From contig CAZSDP010000006.1 of the NCBI GenBank assembly GCA_964605665.1, positions 89,234-153,233 on the forward strand: a stretch of DNA of 64,000 nt, in the 5' to 3' direction. The notes beneath the pieces were generated by a model. The model made no database searches, was not told the DNA's origin, and saw nothing but the letters and a program-made list of their open reading frames with translations. This document shows positions 52,789 to 61,965 of the stretch, one piece after another. The translations under genes were made by a program, and so were the position numbers. Positions within the stretch are counted from its first letter, which is position 1. Each line of letters opens with the position of its first letter. The stretch comes from CAZSDP01 sp964605665. Lineage in GTDB: Bacteria > Planctomycetota > UBA8108 > UBA1146.

Positions 52789-53105
52789 CACATTGTTGGC
52801 AATCCTATACCTACCAAGAACTGACATATTTTTGGGCATCTCTGCGCTCGCTCACGAAGAGGGTGGAGGAAATTCTCATTTCCAGGAGGCCGAATTGACC
52901 GCCCTAGTGCCGTTTCTACCTCAGGGGAGCCTCTCGTCTGATCCCATTGACTCTGGCTGGACTGACAAAATCAGCGTGCGACATCCAGAAAGGAAGCTCA
53001 GCTCCCACGGGTAAGCGCCGATAGAGAGTTACCTGTCGCCTCGCGGCCGTGTTGGACCATCGGTCGGGGTAGATAGGTTGCTACCGCTTCACGGGAGGTA
53101 CGCGA
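52789..53105. other. pilQ leader and promoter region
   Basis: About 317 bases past the terminator up to the pilQ start. No gene is supported. GGGAGG sits about 8 bases before the ATG. I see no clear -35/-10 motif. Confidence 0.4.
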
Positions 53106-54995
53106 ATGCAGAGCAAGAGCTGGAGCGATGCGATCTTAAAGCGATCGTCCATGGTGCTATTAGTGGCGCTGTTTAGTTTGACAAGTGAGCCATGTCTGTT
53201 GGCCCAAGCAGCAGGCGAGGATGCAGCGAGTGCCGGTCGACCGCGCCGCACCGACACTCTCGACTACATCACGATCGATGTCCGAGACAAGGACCTCAAA
53301 GAGGTTCTTTCCGACATTGGACGCCAAGTGGACGTCAATATCGTGGTGGACCCAAATGTCGAGGAGACGGTCAGCATCAGCCTCGATGCGGTGGGTTGGC
53401 GAAAAGCCATCGAACTCATCGCACGCGAAACTGAATGCACAATCGTCGAAGAGACGCCTCGTTTGATTCGATTCACACAACCGCCCCAGATCAGCATTGA
53501 GTTTCAAGATGCTGATTTGAAGGTAGTCCTAGAGCTACTCGCCAAGCAATCAGGTGCCAACATCGTGATTTCACAAGAGGTAGAGGGAACGGTCTCTCTA
53601 GCTTTACGAGAAGTTCCATGGCGTGAAGCACTCGATACGATTGTGAAGACGGCCGGCTATGTGACGGTTGAGGATCGCACGGGAATTGCAAACATCATTC
53701 GTGTTGTTGATCCGTCGACGTTGACGAAGCAGCTGGAGACTCGAATCTACAAGCTTCGATACATTCGTCCTCCAGAGAAGTACACCGCAATCATCTCCGA
53801 CATTGAGAAACAAGCAGATGGTTCCGTAGCGACGATGAACTCGAGTTCAGGAGCTGCTCTTGAAGAAGAATTCACGCTACTGAAGGCTCTGAAGAAAGCA
53901 CTCTCCGCCGATGGCGAAATGGACTACGACATCCGTTCGAACTCTCTGATCGTCAAGGACGTGGCTCCAAGACTCGATGAGATGCAGCGGATTATCGAGA
54001 AGATCGACGTTGAGCCATCTCTAGTGGAAGTCGAGGTACGCTTCGTCTCCACGACGAGTGACGACATCCTGGAGTACGGAATCAAGCTCGACGATCCGAA
54101 TACCCCGATTCGAGATGGACTCAAGGTTTCTGCGCGTGGCGCTGCTCCCGCGAGTTCATTCCCCGATGTGACCAACGATCCGCTCACCAATGCTGGTCGA
54201 CTGGTCAATAATGGTGGCACATGGCCATTCGATATCGGGAACTGGGAAGCGATTGGGGTGCCATTCGAAGCTCTCGGAGTTCTCGATTACACCCAGACTC
54301 AACTCCTGCTTTCGCTCCTGAGTGACGATGAGCACTCGCGTGTGATTCAAGAGCCAAGATTGACCACCCTCGACAATTACCCTTCGACGATCTTTGTGGG
54401 GGAGTCGGTACCATTTGCGGTTCAGGAAGTCTCGCAAGACCAAAATGGTAATGTGACGGTCTCGATTGATGAGAACGAGCGCTCACCAGTCAACGTCGGG
54501 TTCACCCTCTATATCGCTCCTCATGTCATTCCGGGAACGAACACGATCCATCTTAACGTCATTCCGAAGGTGAGCTCACTTGTTGGAACGACTTCTGAGA
54601 TTCAAGGATTCGATCGATTCCGATTCAATGATCCCGGTGGAGCAACGAGCGCATTCATCGATCTTCCGCGCGAAGCGTCGCAGACGGTCGTCACTTATCT
54701 CAAAGTCGAAGACGGACACACCGCGGTCATCGGCGGTCTGCACACCGAGCGTCAATTCGAGATCGAGAGTGGGATCCCCTTGCTCGGTGATATCCCGCTC
54801 CTCGGTTATCTCTTCAACTGGAAACGTCAGCAGCACGATGTTGAGCACTTGATGATCCTGATCACTCCGAGAATCGTGCGCGATACTGACATGGCAGATC
54901 AGATCTACGAAGAAGCGCTCAAGAGAGCTCAGGCCGCCGACTACTTCTTCAGGAAGTACGGTGTCTCGGGTGTCGAAGAGGAGAGCGGCAAGTAA
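53106..54995 (+). CDS. pilQ: Type IV pilus secretin PilQ
   Basis: Outer-membrane secretin of 629 residues. A signal peptide (VALFSLTSEPCLLAQA) is followed by two STN/secretin N-domain units (DVRDKDLKEVLSDIGRQVDVNIVVDPNV and ADLKVVLELLAKQSGANIVI) and an N1-type domain. The secretin core has LDYTQTQLLLSLLSDDEHSRVIQEPRL, VGESVPFAV and the C-terminal GIPLLGDIPLLGYLFNW. ATG 53106 has GGGAGG upstream. It lacks the AMIN domains of proteobacterial PilQ. It is transcribed apart from pilMNO. Confidence 0.93.
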   Translation: MQSKSWSDAILKRSSMVLLVALFSLTSEPCLLAQAAGEDAASAGRPRRTDTLDYITIDVRDKDLKEVLSDIGRQVDVNIVVDPNVEETVSISLDAVGWRKAIELIARETECTIVEETPRLIRFTQPPQISIEFQDADLKVVLELLAKQSGANIVISQEVEGTVSLALREVPWREALDTIVKTAGYVTVEDRTGIANIIRVVDPSTLTKQLETRIYKLRYIRPPEKYTAIISDIEKQADGSVATMNSSSGAALEEEFTLLKALKKALSADGEMDYDIRSNSLIVKDVAPRLDEMQRIIEKIDVEPSLVEVEVRFVSTTSDDILEYGIKLDDPNTPIRDGLKVSARGAAPASSFPDVTNDPLTNAGRLVNNGGTWPFDIGNWEAIGVPFEALGVLDYTQTQLLLSLLSDDEHSRVIQEPRLTTLDNYPSTIFVGESVPFAVQEVSQDQNGNVTVSIDENERSPVNVGFTLYIAPHVIPGTNTIHLNVIPKVSSLVGTTSEIQGFDRFRFNDPGGATSAFIDLPREASQTVVTYLKVEDGHTAVIGGLHTERQFEIESGIPLLGDIPLLGYLFNWKRQQHDVEHLMILITPRIVRDTDMADQIYEEALKRAQAADYFFRKYGVSGVEEESGK

Positions 54996-55306
54996 GGTCG
55001 CGATCGTCTGAACCTTGATACGACAGCGGAGATTCGACGATGAGGTCGAATCTCCGCTCTTTTTCATTCCAACTTGGATCGAATCAAGGAGATTACTCCC
55101 AAAGGACCAATTCGCCCTAGGGTACGAAGCTGGGGGACGGTTCCTAGCGCGGCGGTGAGTCACCAGGGAGCCTCAGATGAGATTCCTCCATGCGACCTGG
55201 TTTACTCTGATGGACACACGAGCGATTCCGAGTACACTTCTCGACGGCCTCACTTTCCCAAGTTTTACAGAAGTCTTTCAATTACTAAGGGTTATGGCAT
55301 CATTTT
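54996..55306. other. Spacer and leader before the RNase E/G gene
   Basis: 311 bases: the pilQ terminator (55025-55064), then about 240 bases of untranslated leader. A long 5' leader is known for rne in other bacteria, where it supports autoregulation, but I see no defined structure here. AAGGG near 55288 is a weak ribosome site. Confidence 0.4.
55025..55064 (+). terminator. Intrinsic terminator after pilQ
   Basis: Perfect 14-bp stem (55025-55038 with 55045-55058), 6-base loop and a CTTTTT tail. Clear rho-independent terminator for pilQ. Confidence 0.92.
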
Positions 55307-56818
55307 ATGAAGCGCATGCTGATCAATGTTCTCGACCCAGAGGAGAGCCGAGTTGCGATCGTCGACGACGGGACGCTGCTTGAGTACCACCTTGAAGAGA
55401 CCGATCGCCGCTCTCTGGTCGGCAACGTCTATCTCGCCCGCGTGGTCAATATCGAGCCTGGGATCCAGGCGGCCTTTCTCGACTTCGGCGAGCAAAAGAG
55501 CGCCTTCCTCCATGTAAGCGATCTCCACCCCGGATATGCGGGTGCCGAGGGGATTCCCTGGGAAGAACTGGGGCAGAAACTCCCCCGTGATCGTTCAAAG
55601 TTCTTAATTCAGAATACTTTGCGTAAAGGCCAGACGTTGCTCGTGCAGATCTCGAAAGAGGCGATCGGGAGCAAAGGCCCCACCGCGACCACCTTCGCCT
55701 CACTGCCAGGGCGATTTTTGGTTTTGATGCTCGGGATGTCGCGGGCGGGCGTCTCTCGCAAGATCGAGGACCCGGAACAGCGTGATCGCCTCAGGGAGAT
55801 CGCCGCTTCTCTCGGTGGCCCCTCTGAAGTGGGGCTGATCGTGCGGACCGCCGGTTCTGACCAGCCGCGGAAGGTCTTAGAACGCGATTTGAGGTATCTG
55901 ACGAGGGTTTGGGAGGATTTGGTCTCCTCGGTGGAGACCGAGCAAGCCCCGAGCCTTCTCTATCGGGAAAGCGATCTGGTCATCCGTACCGTAAGAGATT
56001 TGTACGATCCGGAGGTGGAGGAAGTCCTCGTCGATCAGGAGTCGGAAGCGGAGCGAGTCCGAGAATTCCTCGGCCGAATCATGCCGCGCCACTCTGGTCG
56101 CGTGAAACACTACCAAGGGCGATCTCCCCTCTTCTCGAGATTTCGCGTTGAGTCCGAAATCGACAACATTTACGATCGCAGGGTTCCGCTTCCGAGCGGG
56201 GGCTCCCTCGTCATCGATGAGACTGAAGCGTTGGTCGCGATCGATGTCAATTCGGGGAGTTACCGGGGTGAAAAAGATCTGGAGCGAACCGCGCTCAAGA
56301 TCAATTTGGAAGCCGCGGTCGAGATCGCACGCCAGCTACGTCTCCGAGATATCGGTGGGGTGGTGGTTTGTGACTTCATCGACATGGTGGAAGCCGAAAA
56401 CCGCCGGAAACTGGAACAGAGCCTCCGGGAAGAGATGAAGCGAGACCGGGCGAAGACCTGGTTTTGCCGTTTGTCCCGATTTGGCATCATCGAATTGACG
56501 CGACAACGCCTTCGTCCATCGAAGGATCGAGTCGCCCGAGAGACGTGCCCGACCTGTCGTGGCCGGGGGACGATTCGAAACGCACGGAGTGTGGCCGCGG
56601 GGATTTTTCGGCAACTGCGCCGAGGCCTTGCGGAGTCGGAAACCCAGGAAGCGACGATCACAGTCGGAGACGATGTTCTCGATTTGCTGATCAACCGACG
56701 TCGGGAAGAACTCCTGGCCTTGGAGAGTCAACACGGTAAGAGGATCTTGATTCGACCTGCCGGCGAGGCCTTTGAGCAATCGCTAGGCACCACTCGATTC
56801 ACGATCGAATTTCGTTGA
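55307..56818 (+). CDS. Ribonuclease E/G
   Basis: Endoribonuclease for mRNA decay and rRNA processing, 503 residues, the size of RNase G or a minimal RNase E. An S1 domain (about 36-120) is interrupted by a longer loop than in E. coli. The catalytic aspartates are Asp313 (AIDVNSGS) and Asp356 (VCDFIDM). The zinc link is Cys414/Cys417 (CPTC). There is no RNase E-type C-terminal scaffold. ATG 55307; Met at 55316 is an alternative. rplU, rpmA and obg follow, an order seen in many bacteria. Confidence 0.94.
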   Translation: MKRMLINVLDPEESRVAIVDDGTLLEYHLEETDRRSLVGNVYLARVVNIEPGIQAAFLDFGEQKSAFLHVSDLHPGYAGAEGIPWEELGQKLPRDRSKFLIQNTLRKGQTLLVQISKEAIGSKGPTATTFASLPGRFLVLMLGMSRAGVSRKIEDPEQRDRLREIAASLGGPSEVGLIVRTAGSDQPRKVLERDLRYLTRVWEDLVSSVETEQAPSLLYRESDLVIRTVRDLYDPEVEEVLVDQESEAERVREFLGRIMPRHSGRVKHYQGRSPLFSRFRVESEIDNIYDRRVPLPSGGSLVIDETEALVAIDVNSGSYRGEKDLERTALKINLEAAVEIARQLRLRDIGGVVVCDFIDMVEAENRRKLEQSLREEMKRDRAKTWFCRLSRFGIIELTRQRLRPSKDRVARETCPTCRGRGTIRNARSVAAGIFRQLRRGLAESETQEATITVGDDVLDLLINRRREELLALESQHGKRILIRPAGEAFEQSLGTTRFTIEFR

Positions 56819-56877
56819 AGTAAAGATGTCAGTCATCGATTCCCGGAGTGAGATCTCTGGGGAAGGAGCCAGCAACG

Positions 56878-57192
56878 ATGTACGCGATCTTCCGCGACGG
56901 CGGTCGCCAGTACCGAGTGTCCGAGGGGGAAACCCTCCTCGTCGATCTCCGTGAGGCAGAGCCCGGGTCGCAGATCGAGTTCTCCGAAGTGCTCGCCATC
57001 GAGCCCGACGGAGATGGAATGCGGGTTGGTCAGCCTCTGGTTGAAGGAGCCCGGGTAGTTGCGGATGTTGTGGGTGAGTTCAAAGGTCCGAAGTTGATTT
57101 TCCATCGTTACCGTCGGACGAAGAACTCTCGTTCGCGTCACGGTCACCGTCAACGCTACACCCAAGTTCGTGTTTCGAAGATTGAAGGCTAG
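56878..57192 (+). CDS. rplU: 50S ribosomal protein L21
   Basis: L21 of 104 residues, the normal length. YAIFRDGGRQYRVSEGETL is the conserved opening, and the C-terminal KLIFHRYRRTKNSRSRHGHRQRYT...V is the rRNA-binding signature. ATG 56878 has GGAAGGAG nine bases upstream. It is paired with rpmA 12 bases later. Confidence 0.96.
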   Translation: MYAIFRDGGRQYRVSEGETLLVDLREAEPGSQIEFSEVLAIEPDGDGMRVGQPLVEGARVVADVVGEFKGPKLIFHRYRRTKNSRSRHGHRQRYTQVRVSKIEG

Positions 57193-57203
57193 GGAGACCA
57201 TCC

Positions 57204-57449
57204 ATGGCACATAAGAAGGGGCAGGGAGCGTCGCGGAACGGTCGCGATTCAAACGCCCAAAGTCGAGGGATCAAGAAGTACGGTGGCCAGGCGGTCAGGG
57301 CTGGAAACATCATTGTTCGCCAGTGTGGGACCAAGTTTAGGCCGGGTAAGAATGTTGGCCTTGGTCGCGATTACACGATCTTCGCACTGGTCGATGGAAC
57401 CGTTCAGTTTGGAACTCAGCGTCGAGTCAACGTGGTCGAGGCGGACTGA
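57204..57449 (+). CDS. rpmA: 50S ribosomal protein L27
   Basis: L27 of 81 residues. It begins MAHKKGQGASRNGRDS, so the N-terminus reaches the peptidyl-transferase centre without the cleaved extension known in Firmicutes. The rest (GNIIVRQCGTKFRPGKNVGLGRDYTIFA) is canonical. ATG 57204, GGGAGA upstream. A hairpin follows it. Confidence 0.97.
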   Translation: MAHKKGQGASRNGRDSNAQSRGIKKYGGQAVRAGNIIVRQCGTKFRPGKNVGLGRDYTIFALVDGTVQFGTQRRVNVVEAD

Positions 57450-57478
57450 GCCCTTTCATTCATCATTCGACTCAAAAT

Positions 57479-57519
57479 GCGACCCGGCGACCCACCAATG
57501 TGGGTTCCCGGGTCGCTTT
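57479..57519 (+). terminator. Terminator-like hairpin after rpmA
   Basis: GCGACCCGG at 57479-57487 pairs with the CCCGGGTCGC segment ending at 57516, with an inner CCCA/TGGG stem and a short TTTC tail. It probably attenuates or separates rplU-rpmA from obg. Confidence 0.6.
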
Positions 57520-57564
57520 CGATGACTCAGTCATCTCTTCTCCGAATGAGCGAGGAGTTCCCCA

Positions 57565-58635
57565 ATGTCGCGAGGCTTTCGCTTTGTAGATGAAGCACGT
57601 CTGACCGTGATCAGTGGTCGCGGGGGGGATGGCTGTCTTTCATTTCGTAGAGAGAAATATGTTCCGCGGGGGGGACCGGATGGAGGAGACGGAGGACGAG
57701 GCGGGCATGTGATTCTCGTGGCAGATTCGCAAGTCACCACGCTCTTGGACATCGGCCGCGCAAGAACTTTCCGAGCCAGGTCAGGGCAGCCAGGGAAGCC
57801 CAAGTCTGGGAGTGGAAGGTGTGGCGAAGATGTCCGCGTGCCACTCCCGCTCGGTACGCTTGTTCGAAATGCTGAAGATGGCGAGCTGATTGTCGACCTC
57901 TCTGAACCGGGGCTCGAGTATGTCATCGCTTCAGGAGGAGCGGGCGGGAGAGGAAATCAGAGTTTTGTCACATCGACCCATCAGGCGCCTCGGGAATTTA
58001 CCCCAGGAGAAGATGGAGTCGAGCGTGAACTTGCTCTTGAGTTGAAACTGGTCGCCGACATTGGACTGCTCGGTCTTCCCAATGCCGGCAAGTCCACTTT
58101 TCTTTCACGAGTATCAGCTGCTCACCCCCGCATCGCAGACTATCCCTTCACCACGCTCACTCCCCAGCTCGGAATTGTCGAACTCGATGTCGAACGTCGT
58201 TGCGTGATCGCCGATATCCCAGGAATCATCGAAGGGGCGCATGAGGGATTGGGGCTTGGCTTGGAGTTTCTTCGCCATCTCGAACGGACTCGTGTTTTGC
58301 TGCATCTCTTGGATCCATTTGAGAGATCTTTGGAGCAGTTGGTCGAAGACCATCGGGTGATCCGGGCAGAGTTATCCCAATACTCGTCAGTTTTCGATCA
58401 TCGGCCTAAATTGACCGTGATCAACAAGAGCGACCTCATTCCGACTGAAGATCGGCGCGCGATGGCAGAGGGACTTGCGGCGGCGATCAAAGAGCCTGTC
58501 GCTTGGATTTCCGGGGCGAGTGGAGAGGGAATCGCGCCAGTTCTTGAGCGGGCTTGGAAACTGCTGAAGAGTGCTCAAACCTCCTCAGAAACAGAGAATT
58601 CGGGTTCTGAGGGTGAAGGTGACGAAGCCAGCTAA
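57565..58635 (+). CDS. obg: GTPase Obg
   Basis: Ribosome-associated GTPase, 356 residues. The Gly-rich Obg fold (GGDGCLSFRREKYVPRGGPDGGDGGRGG, residues ~20-47) precedes the G domain with G1 GLPNAGKST, G3 DIPGIIEGA and G4 NKSD. GGAGGRGNQSF joins the two. There is no C-terminal OCT domain; a Ser/Glu-rich tail ends the protein. ATG 57565. The rplU-rpmA-obg order is widely conserved. Confidence 0.95.
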   Translation: MSRGFRFVDEARLTVISGRGGDGCLSFRREKYVPRGGPDGGDGGRGGHVILVADSQVTTLLDIGRARTFRARSGQPGKPKSGSGRCGEDVRVPLPLGTLVRNAEDGELIVDLSEPGLEYVIASGGAGGRGNQSFVTSTHQAPREFTPGEDGVERELALELKLVADIGLLGLPNAGKSTFLSRVSAAHPRIADYPFTTLTPQLGIVELDVERRCVIADIPGIIEGAHEGLGLGLEFLRHLERTRVLLHLLDPFERSLEQLVEDHRVIRAELSQYSSVFDHRPKLTVINKSDLIPTEDRRAMAEGLAAAIKEPVAWISGASGEGIAPVLERAWKLLKSAQTSSETENSGSEGEGDEAS

Positions 58636-58773
58636 GCCCTCCGATTCGACGCCTTTCCGATCCTAGGCTACTCTTCTTGGGCCTCTACGTGATTCCAGTG
58701 ATCAGCTGGAACACGCCGATCAGGGGTCCATTGATGGCCGGCGGGGGACCCCCGCGAGGGATCGGGAGGACGT

Positions 58774-59871
58774 ATGGAATTCCACGAGATGCTCCGCAAG
58801 ATGGTGGTCGAGAGGGCCTCCGACCTATTCATCAAGGTTGGTGGTCCCCCTTCTCTCCGAATTGATGGGCTGATTCACTTCCTCGACACTGAGGAGGTCG
58901 CACCGCAAGACGCCCAAGAGATCTATGAGATCATCGAAGAATCGCGCCGTGAACCATTGCCTCACGCGCTTGATGTCGACACCAGCTATGAGCTGCCTGG
59001 TATCGGACGATTCCGTGTCAATATCCTCCATCAGCGAGGTCAGATGGGTTTCGTCTTCCGACACATTGTCAGTCAGGTCCCCGGATTTGATGAGCTCAAT
59101 CTCCCCACTGAAATTCTCAAGAATCTTGCTAATGAGAAGCGGGGATTAGTTCTGGTGACTGGAAATACCGGATCTGGTAAATCCACGACTCTCGCCACGA
59201 TGATCGATTTCATCAATCAGAGTTTCAACAAACACGTGATCACGATCGAGGATCCGATCGAATTTGTTTTCCGAGACAAAATGTCGATCATCGATCAACG
59301 CGAGATCGGGATCGATACGACGGATTTCCCAGTCGCCTTGAGACATGCCTTGCGTCAATCTCCGGATGTGATCTTGATCGGGGAAATGCGTGATCGTGAA
59401 ACGATGGAGGCTGCGATCTCGGCTGCCGAGACCGGTCACCTTGTCTTCTCAACATTGCACGCCATCAATGCGACTCAAGCCGTCGAACGAATCATCAATT
59501 ACTTCCCTCCGCACCAACATGATCTGATCCGTTTGCAACTGTCGTTGGTCTTGCAAGGTGTGGTTTCACAGCGTCTCGTCAGGAGCAAAGAGGGCCAAGG
59601 ACGAGTTCCTGCGCTCGAGACGATGATCAATAGTCCGACGGTTCGGGAACTACTTCGCGAAGGAAAGACCCCGGAACTCTATAGTGCCATCAAAGACGGC
59701 GAGTACTTCGGTTCCCAGACCTTCAATCAGAGCCTTCGTCGCCTTTACCAGGCGGACATGATCACCTTGGAAGATGCGATCCAGAATGCGGACTTCCCTG
59801 ACGAACTTCAGATGGAACTGCGTGGAGTTTACAAGGGGACTGTGGCGAGCGATTTCAACTTCGACTACTGA
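58774..59871 (+). CDS. pilT: Type IV pilus retraction ATPase PilT
   Basis: Hexameric retraction motor, 365 residues. The N-terminal PAS-like domain begins ASDLFIKVGGPPSLRIDG. Walker A is GNTGSGKST, the Asp box is ITIEDPIEFVF, Walker B is VILIGEMRD and the His box is HLVFSTLHA. The length and the short C-terminus fit PilT or PilU. ATG 58774 with GGGAGGA upstream. It stands apart from the other pil genes and has no pilB beside it. Confidence 0.94.
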   Translation: MEFHEMLRKMVVERASDLFIKVGGPPSLRIDGLIHFLDTEEVAPQDAQEIYEIIEESRREPLPHALDVDTSYELPGIGRFRVNILHQRGQMGFVFRHIVSQVPGFDELNLPTEILKNLANEKRGLVLVTGNTGSGKSTTLATMIDFINQSFNKHVITIEDPIEFVFRDKMSIIDQREIGIDTTDFPVALRHALRQSPDVILIGEMRDRETMEAAISAAETGHLVFSTLHAINATQAVERIINYFPPHQHDLIRLQLSLVLQGVVSQRLVRSKEGQGRVPALETMINSPTVRELLREGKTPELYSAIKDGEYFGSQTFNQSLRRLYQADMITLEDAIQNADFPDELQMELRGVYKGTVASDFNFDY

Positions 59872-59894
59872 TCAGATTCTCTGAATTCGATATC

Positions 59895-59925
59895 GGGCCG
59901 TTCTCCGTATTGCGGGGGACGGCCC
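59895..59925 (+). terminator. Hairpin after pilT
   Basis: Twelve-bp stem with G-U pairs (59895-59906 with 59914-59925) around a 7-base loop, 24 bases past pilT. It has no T-tract, so it may be rho-dependent or a stabiliser. Confidence 0.45.
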
Positions 59926-60043
59926 TCTGTCGTGGTGGTGAATCTTCAGGATTGAAGAGAACCGCGCCTCCCGAAGATCGAAGTTCGCGTTATGATCTCC
60001 CAGAACCTCGTTTTACGATGACATGTTCTGGGAGAAGCCGGCT

Positions 60044-60793
60044 TTGACGAAAACCCTCACTATCGATATCGGGAACACCACGACCGCATGGGGATTGTGG
60101 AGTCACGCCGAACTCACTGCGGCGAGCAGAGTGAATCATCGCGATGGCCTCACTCCGTTTCCCGAAGAGTGGTTCGAAGCAGATCGAGTCGCAGTTGCGA
60201 CTGTCAATCGCAAGGCCGCCGAAGCGCTGACCGATCGTTGGCACAAAGATCTACCCGCATTTGAATTGTTGTCGGACTTCCGCGATGTCCCAATTGCAAC
60301 TACGGTCGATCACCCGGAGCAAGTGGGTGTGGACCGCCTTTTGAATGCGCTGGCATGGTCGCGTCGGCATCCGGGAGAAGCGGCGATCGTCATCGATTTT
60401 GGAACTGCGATCACTTTTGATCTCGTCGATCGTACCGGCTCGTATGTTGGGGGCCTGATCATTCCTGGACCGGAGTTGATCGCGTATTCTCTCGATCGGG
60501 ACACTTCGTTACTTCCCAGAGTTGCCATCGAGCCAGACTTCGCTCCGTTTGGAACAGATACCGAATCTGCCATCATTCGGGGAGTGAGTGGAGTCTTGGT
60601 GGCGGGTCTTGACCGTCAGATTGCGAGAGTGCGCCAGGCCTTTGGCGGAGGGCATCCAGTCCAAGTGGTGAGTACCGGTGGGGGAGCCGCAACCTGGACG
60701 CCACACGTAACAGAGATCGAGCGGGTGATCCCTTACCTGACTCTAGAGGGAATCAGGGATACCGCCGAATTGAGAGCGGGAGATGTTGCCTAG
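60044..60793 (+). CDS. coaX: Type III pantothenate kinase
   Basis: First step of coenzyme A synthesis, 249 residues. The ASKHA-fold signatures are TIDIGNTTT, GVDRLLNALA, VIDFGTAITFDLVD and GGLIIPG, with GGGAAT as the final phosphate loop. The TTG at 60044 has GGGAGAAG about six bases upstream; ATG 60023 lacks a ribosome site. Its 3' end overlaps the MnmE-like gene by 11 bases. No biotin-ligase fusion. Confidence 0.9.
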   Translation: MTKTLTIDIGNTTTAWGLWSHAELTAASRVNHRDGLTPFPEEWFEADRVAVATVNRKAAEALTDRWHKDLPAFELLSDFRDVPIATTVDHPEQVGVDRLLNALAWSRRHPGEAAIVIDFGTAITFDLVDRTGSYVGGLIIPGPELIAYSLDRDTSLLPRVAIEPDFAPFGTDTESAIIRGVSGVLVAGLDRQIARVRQAFGGGHPVQVVSTGGGAATWTPHVTEIERVIPYLTLEGIRDTAELRAGDVA

Positions 60794-61892
60794 GTCTTCT
60801 GCGAATCGCGGAGGGGATCGGGTATCCGTCCGGTTGCTGAGCCCTTCTGGACGCTCTGCGTTGGCGGTGGTCGCGGTTGAAGGTGTGCTACCGACAAAGC
60901 TGTTGAGTTCTCTACGCCCTCAGCCCCAGGGTGACCGGCCTCAATATCTGAGCATTGTTGATGCCCAGGGAAACACCGTCGACGATGGGGTGTGGATTCC
61001 AACCGGATCCGATGAGGCTCTCTTCACCCCACACGGTAATCCAGTCGTTCTCGAAGCCGTCTTCGAACGGCTGATCGAGTGCGGTGCACACATAGAGTCT
61101 GATGATTCCAGCTATTGGAATCGGGAAGATCAGCTGCTCGGCGAGGCTCTTACCTTGCTCGACTCCACCCCTACGGTTCCAGGAGCGGAGTTTCTTCTCT
61201 GCCAAGCGGCCGCCCTTCGAGCTTGGGCGAAGACGAGTCTGGGCTCCGCCACCGTCGATGCCAGCGACCTTCTTTGTAGATCAAAGATCGGCCTCACGTT
61301 TTCAGAGCCTCCAGTGATTGTTTTGACCGGCGTTCCGAACTCGGGAAAGAGCACCTTGTTGAATCGACTGGTCGGATATGAGCGGGTGGTGGTCAGTTCT
61401 CAGGCAGGCACAACTCGCGATCGAGTCGAAGTCCCTGGTGTGGTTCACCATCGTCCAGTGGTTTGGGTGGATGGGGCCGGGCTCCGGGATGGGAGCGAGG
61501 GAATCGAGGAGGAGGGGATTTTGCGAATTGAGTCGGCACTCGCCACCGGTGCCCACCGGATCCTCCTCACTCCTCCCAGCGGCGAGGTTCCCCCCGAGCG
61601 GTTTTCCCTCGGTGAGGAGTGTCTACACGTCGATTCAAAGGCAGATGAGCTCGCCACTCAAGCCCCCAGCCCACTGGGGCCGCTGGGAGGGATCCGAGTC
61701 TCGGGGAAGTCGGGAGAAGGAATCGAACCGCTCTTAAAGGAGATTGCTTCGCGCTGGCTGGGTGGTGTTGACCTACCCTCGGAACCCACCCCCTTCACGA
61801 AGAGGCAAGTTTCTGTCCTAGAAGAGATTCAAGAATGTGATCCGATGACGGAAGATCTGGCGCGAGCTTTAGCTCAACTCTTGGAAGGTTAG
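60783..61892 (+). CDS. Divergent MnmE/TrmE-like GTPase
   Basis: GTPase of 369 residues. The first ~115 residues (SVRLLSPSGRSALAVVAVEG) resemble the folate-binding domain of MnmE, and the G domain has G1 GVPNSGKSTLLN, G2 AGTTRD, G3 DGAG instead of DTAG, and G4 SKAD instead of NKxD. The C-terminal CxGK motif needed for tRNA U34 modification is missing and the chain is ~80 residues shorter than MnmE. It may therefore have another role, or need MnmG less. ATG 60783 overlaps coaX. A separate genuine mnmE is expected elsewhere in the genome. Confidence 0.8.
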   Translation: MLPRSSANRGGDRVSVRLLSPSGRSALAVVAVEGVLPTKLLSSLRPQPQGDRPQYLSIVDAQGNTVDDGVWIPTGSDEALFTPHGNPVVLEAVFERLIECGAHIESDDSSYWNREDQLLGEALTLLDSTPTVPGAEFLLCQAAALRAWAKTSLGSATVDASDLLCRSKIGLTFSEPPVIVLTGVPNSGKSTLLNRLVGYERVVVSSQAGTTRDRVEVPGVVHHRPVVWVDGAGLRDGSEGIEEEGILRIESALATGAHRILLTPPSGEVPPERFSLGEECLHVDSKADELATQAPSPLGPLGGIRVSGKSGEGIEPLLKEIASRWLGGVDLPSEPTPFTKRQVSVLEEIQECDPMTEDLARALAQLLEG

Positions 61893-61965
61893 ATCTTTCC
61901 TCTCAAGAGTGGGAGTTTATGCTGAAGCCGAAGTTGGTGTTCGACTCTTCTCAGAAGGCTAGTCA

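Noticed and set aside
52664..53014. 116-codon plus-strand frame between the TPR/PilP gene and pilQ
   Set aside because: It spans the strong terminator at 52746-52788 and overlaps the previous gene; not a plausible gene.
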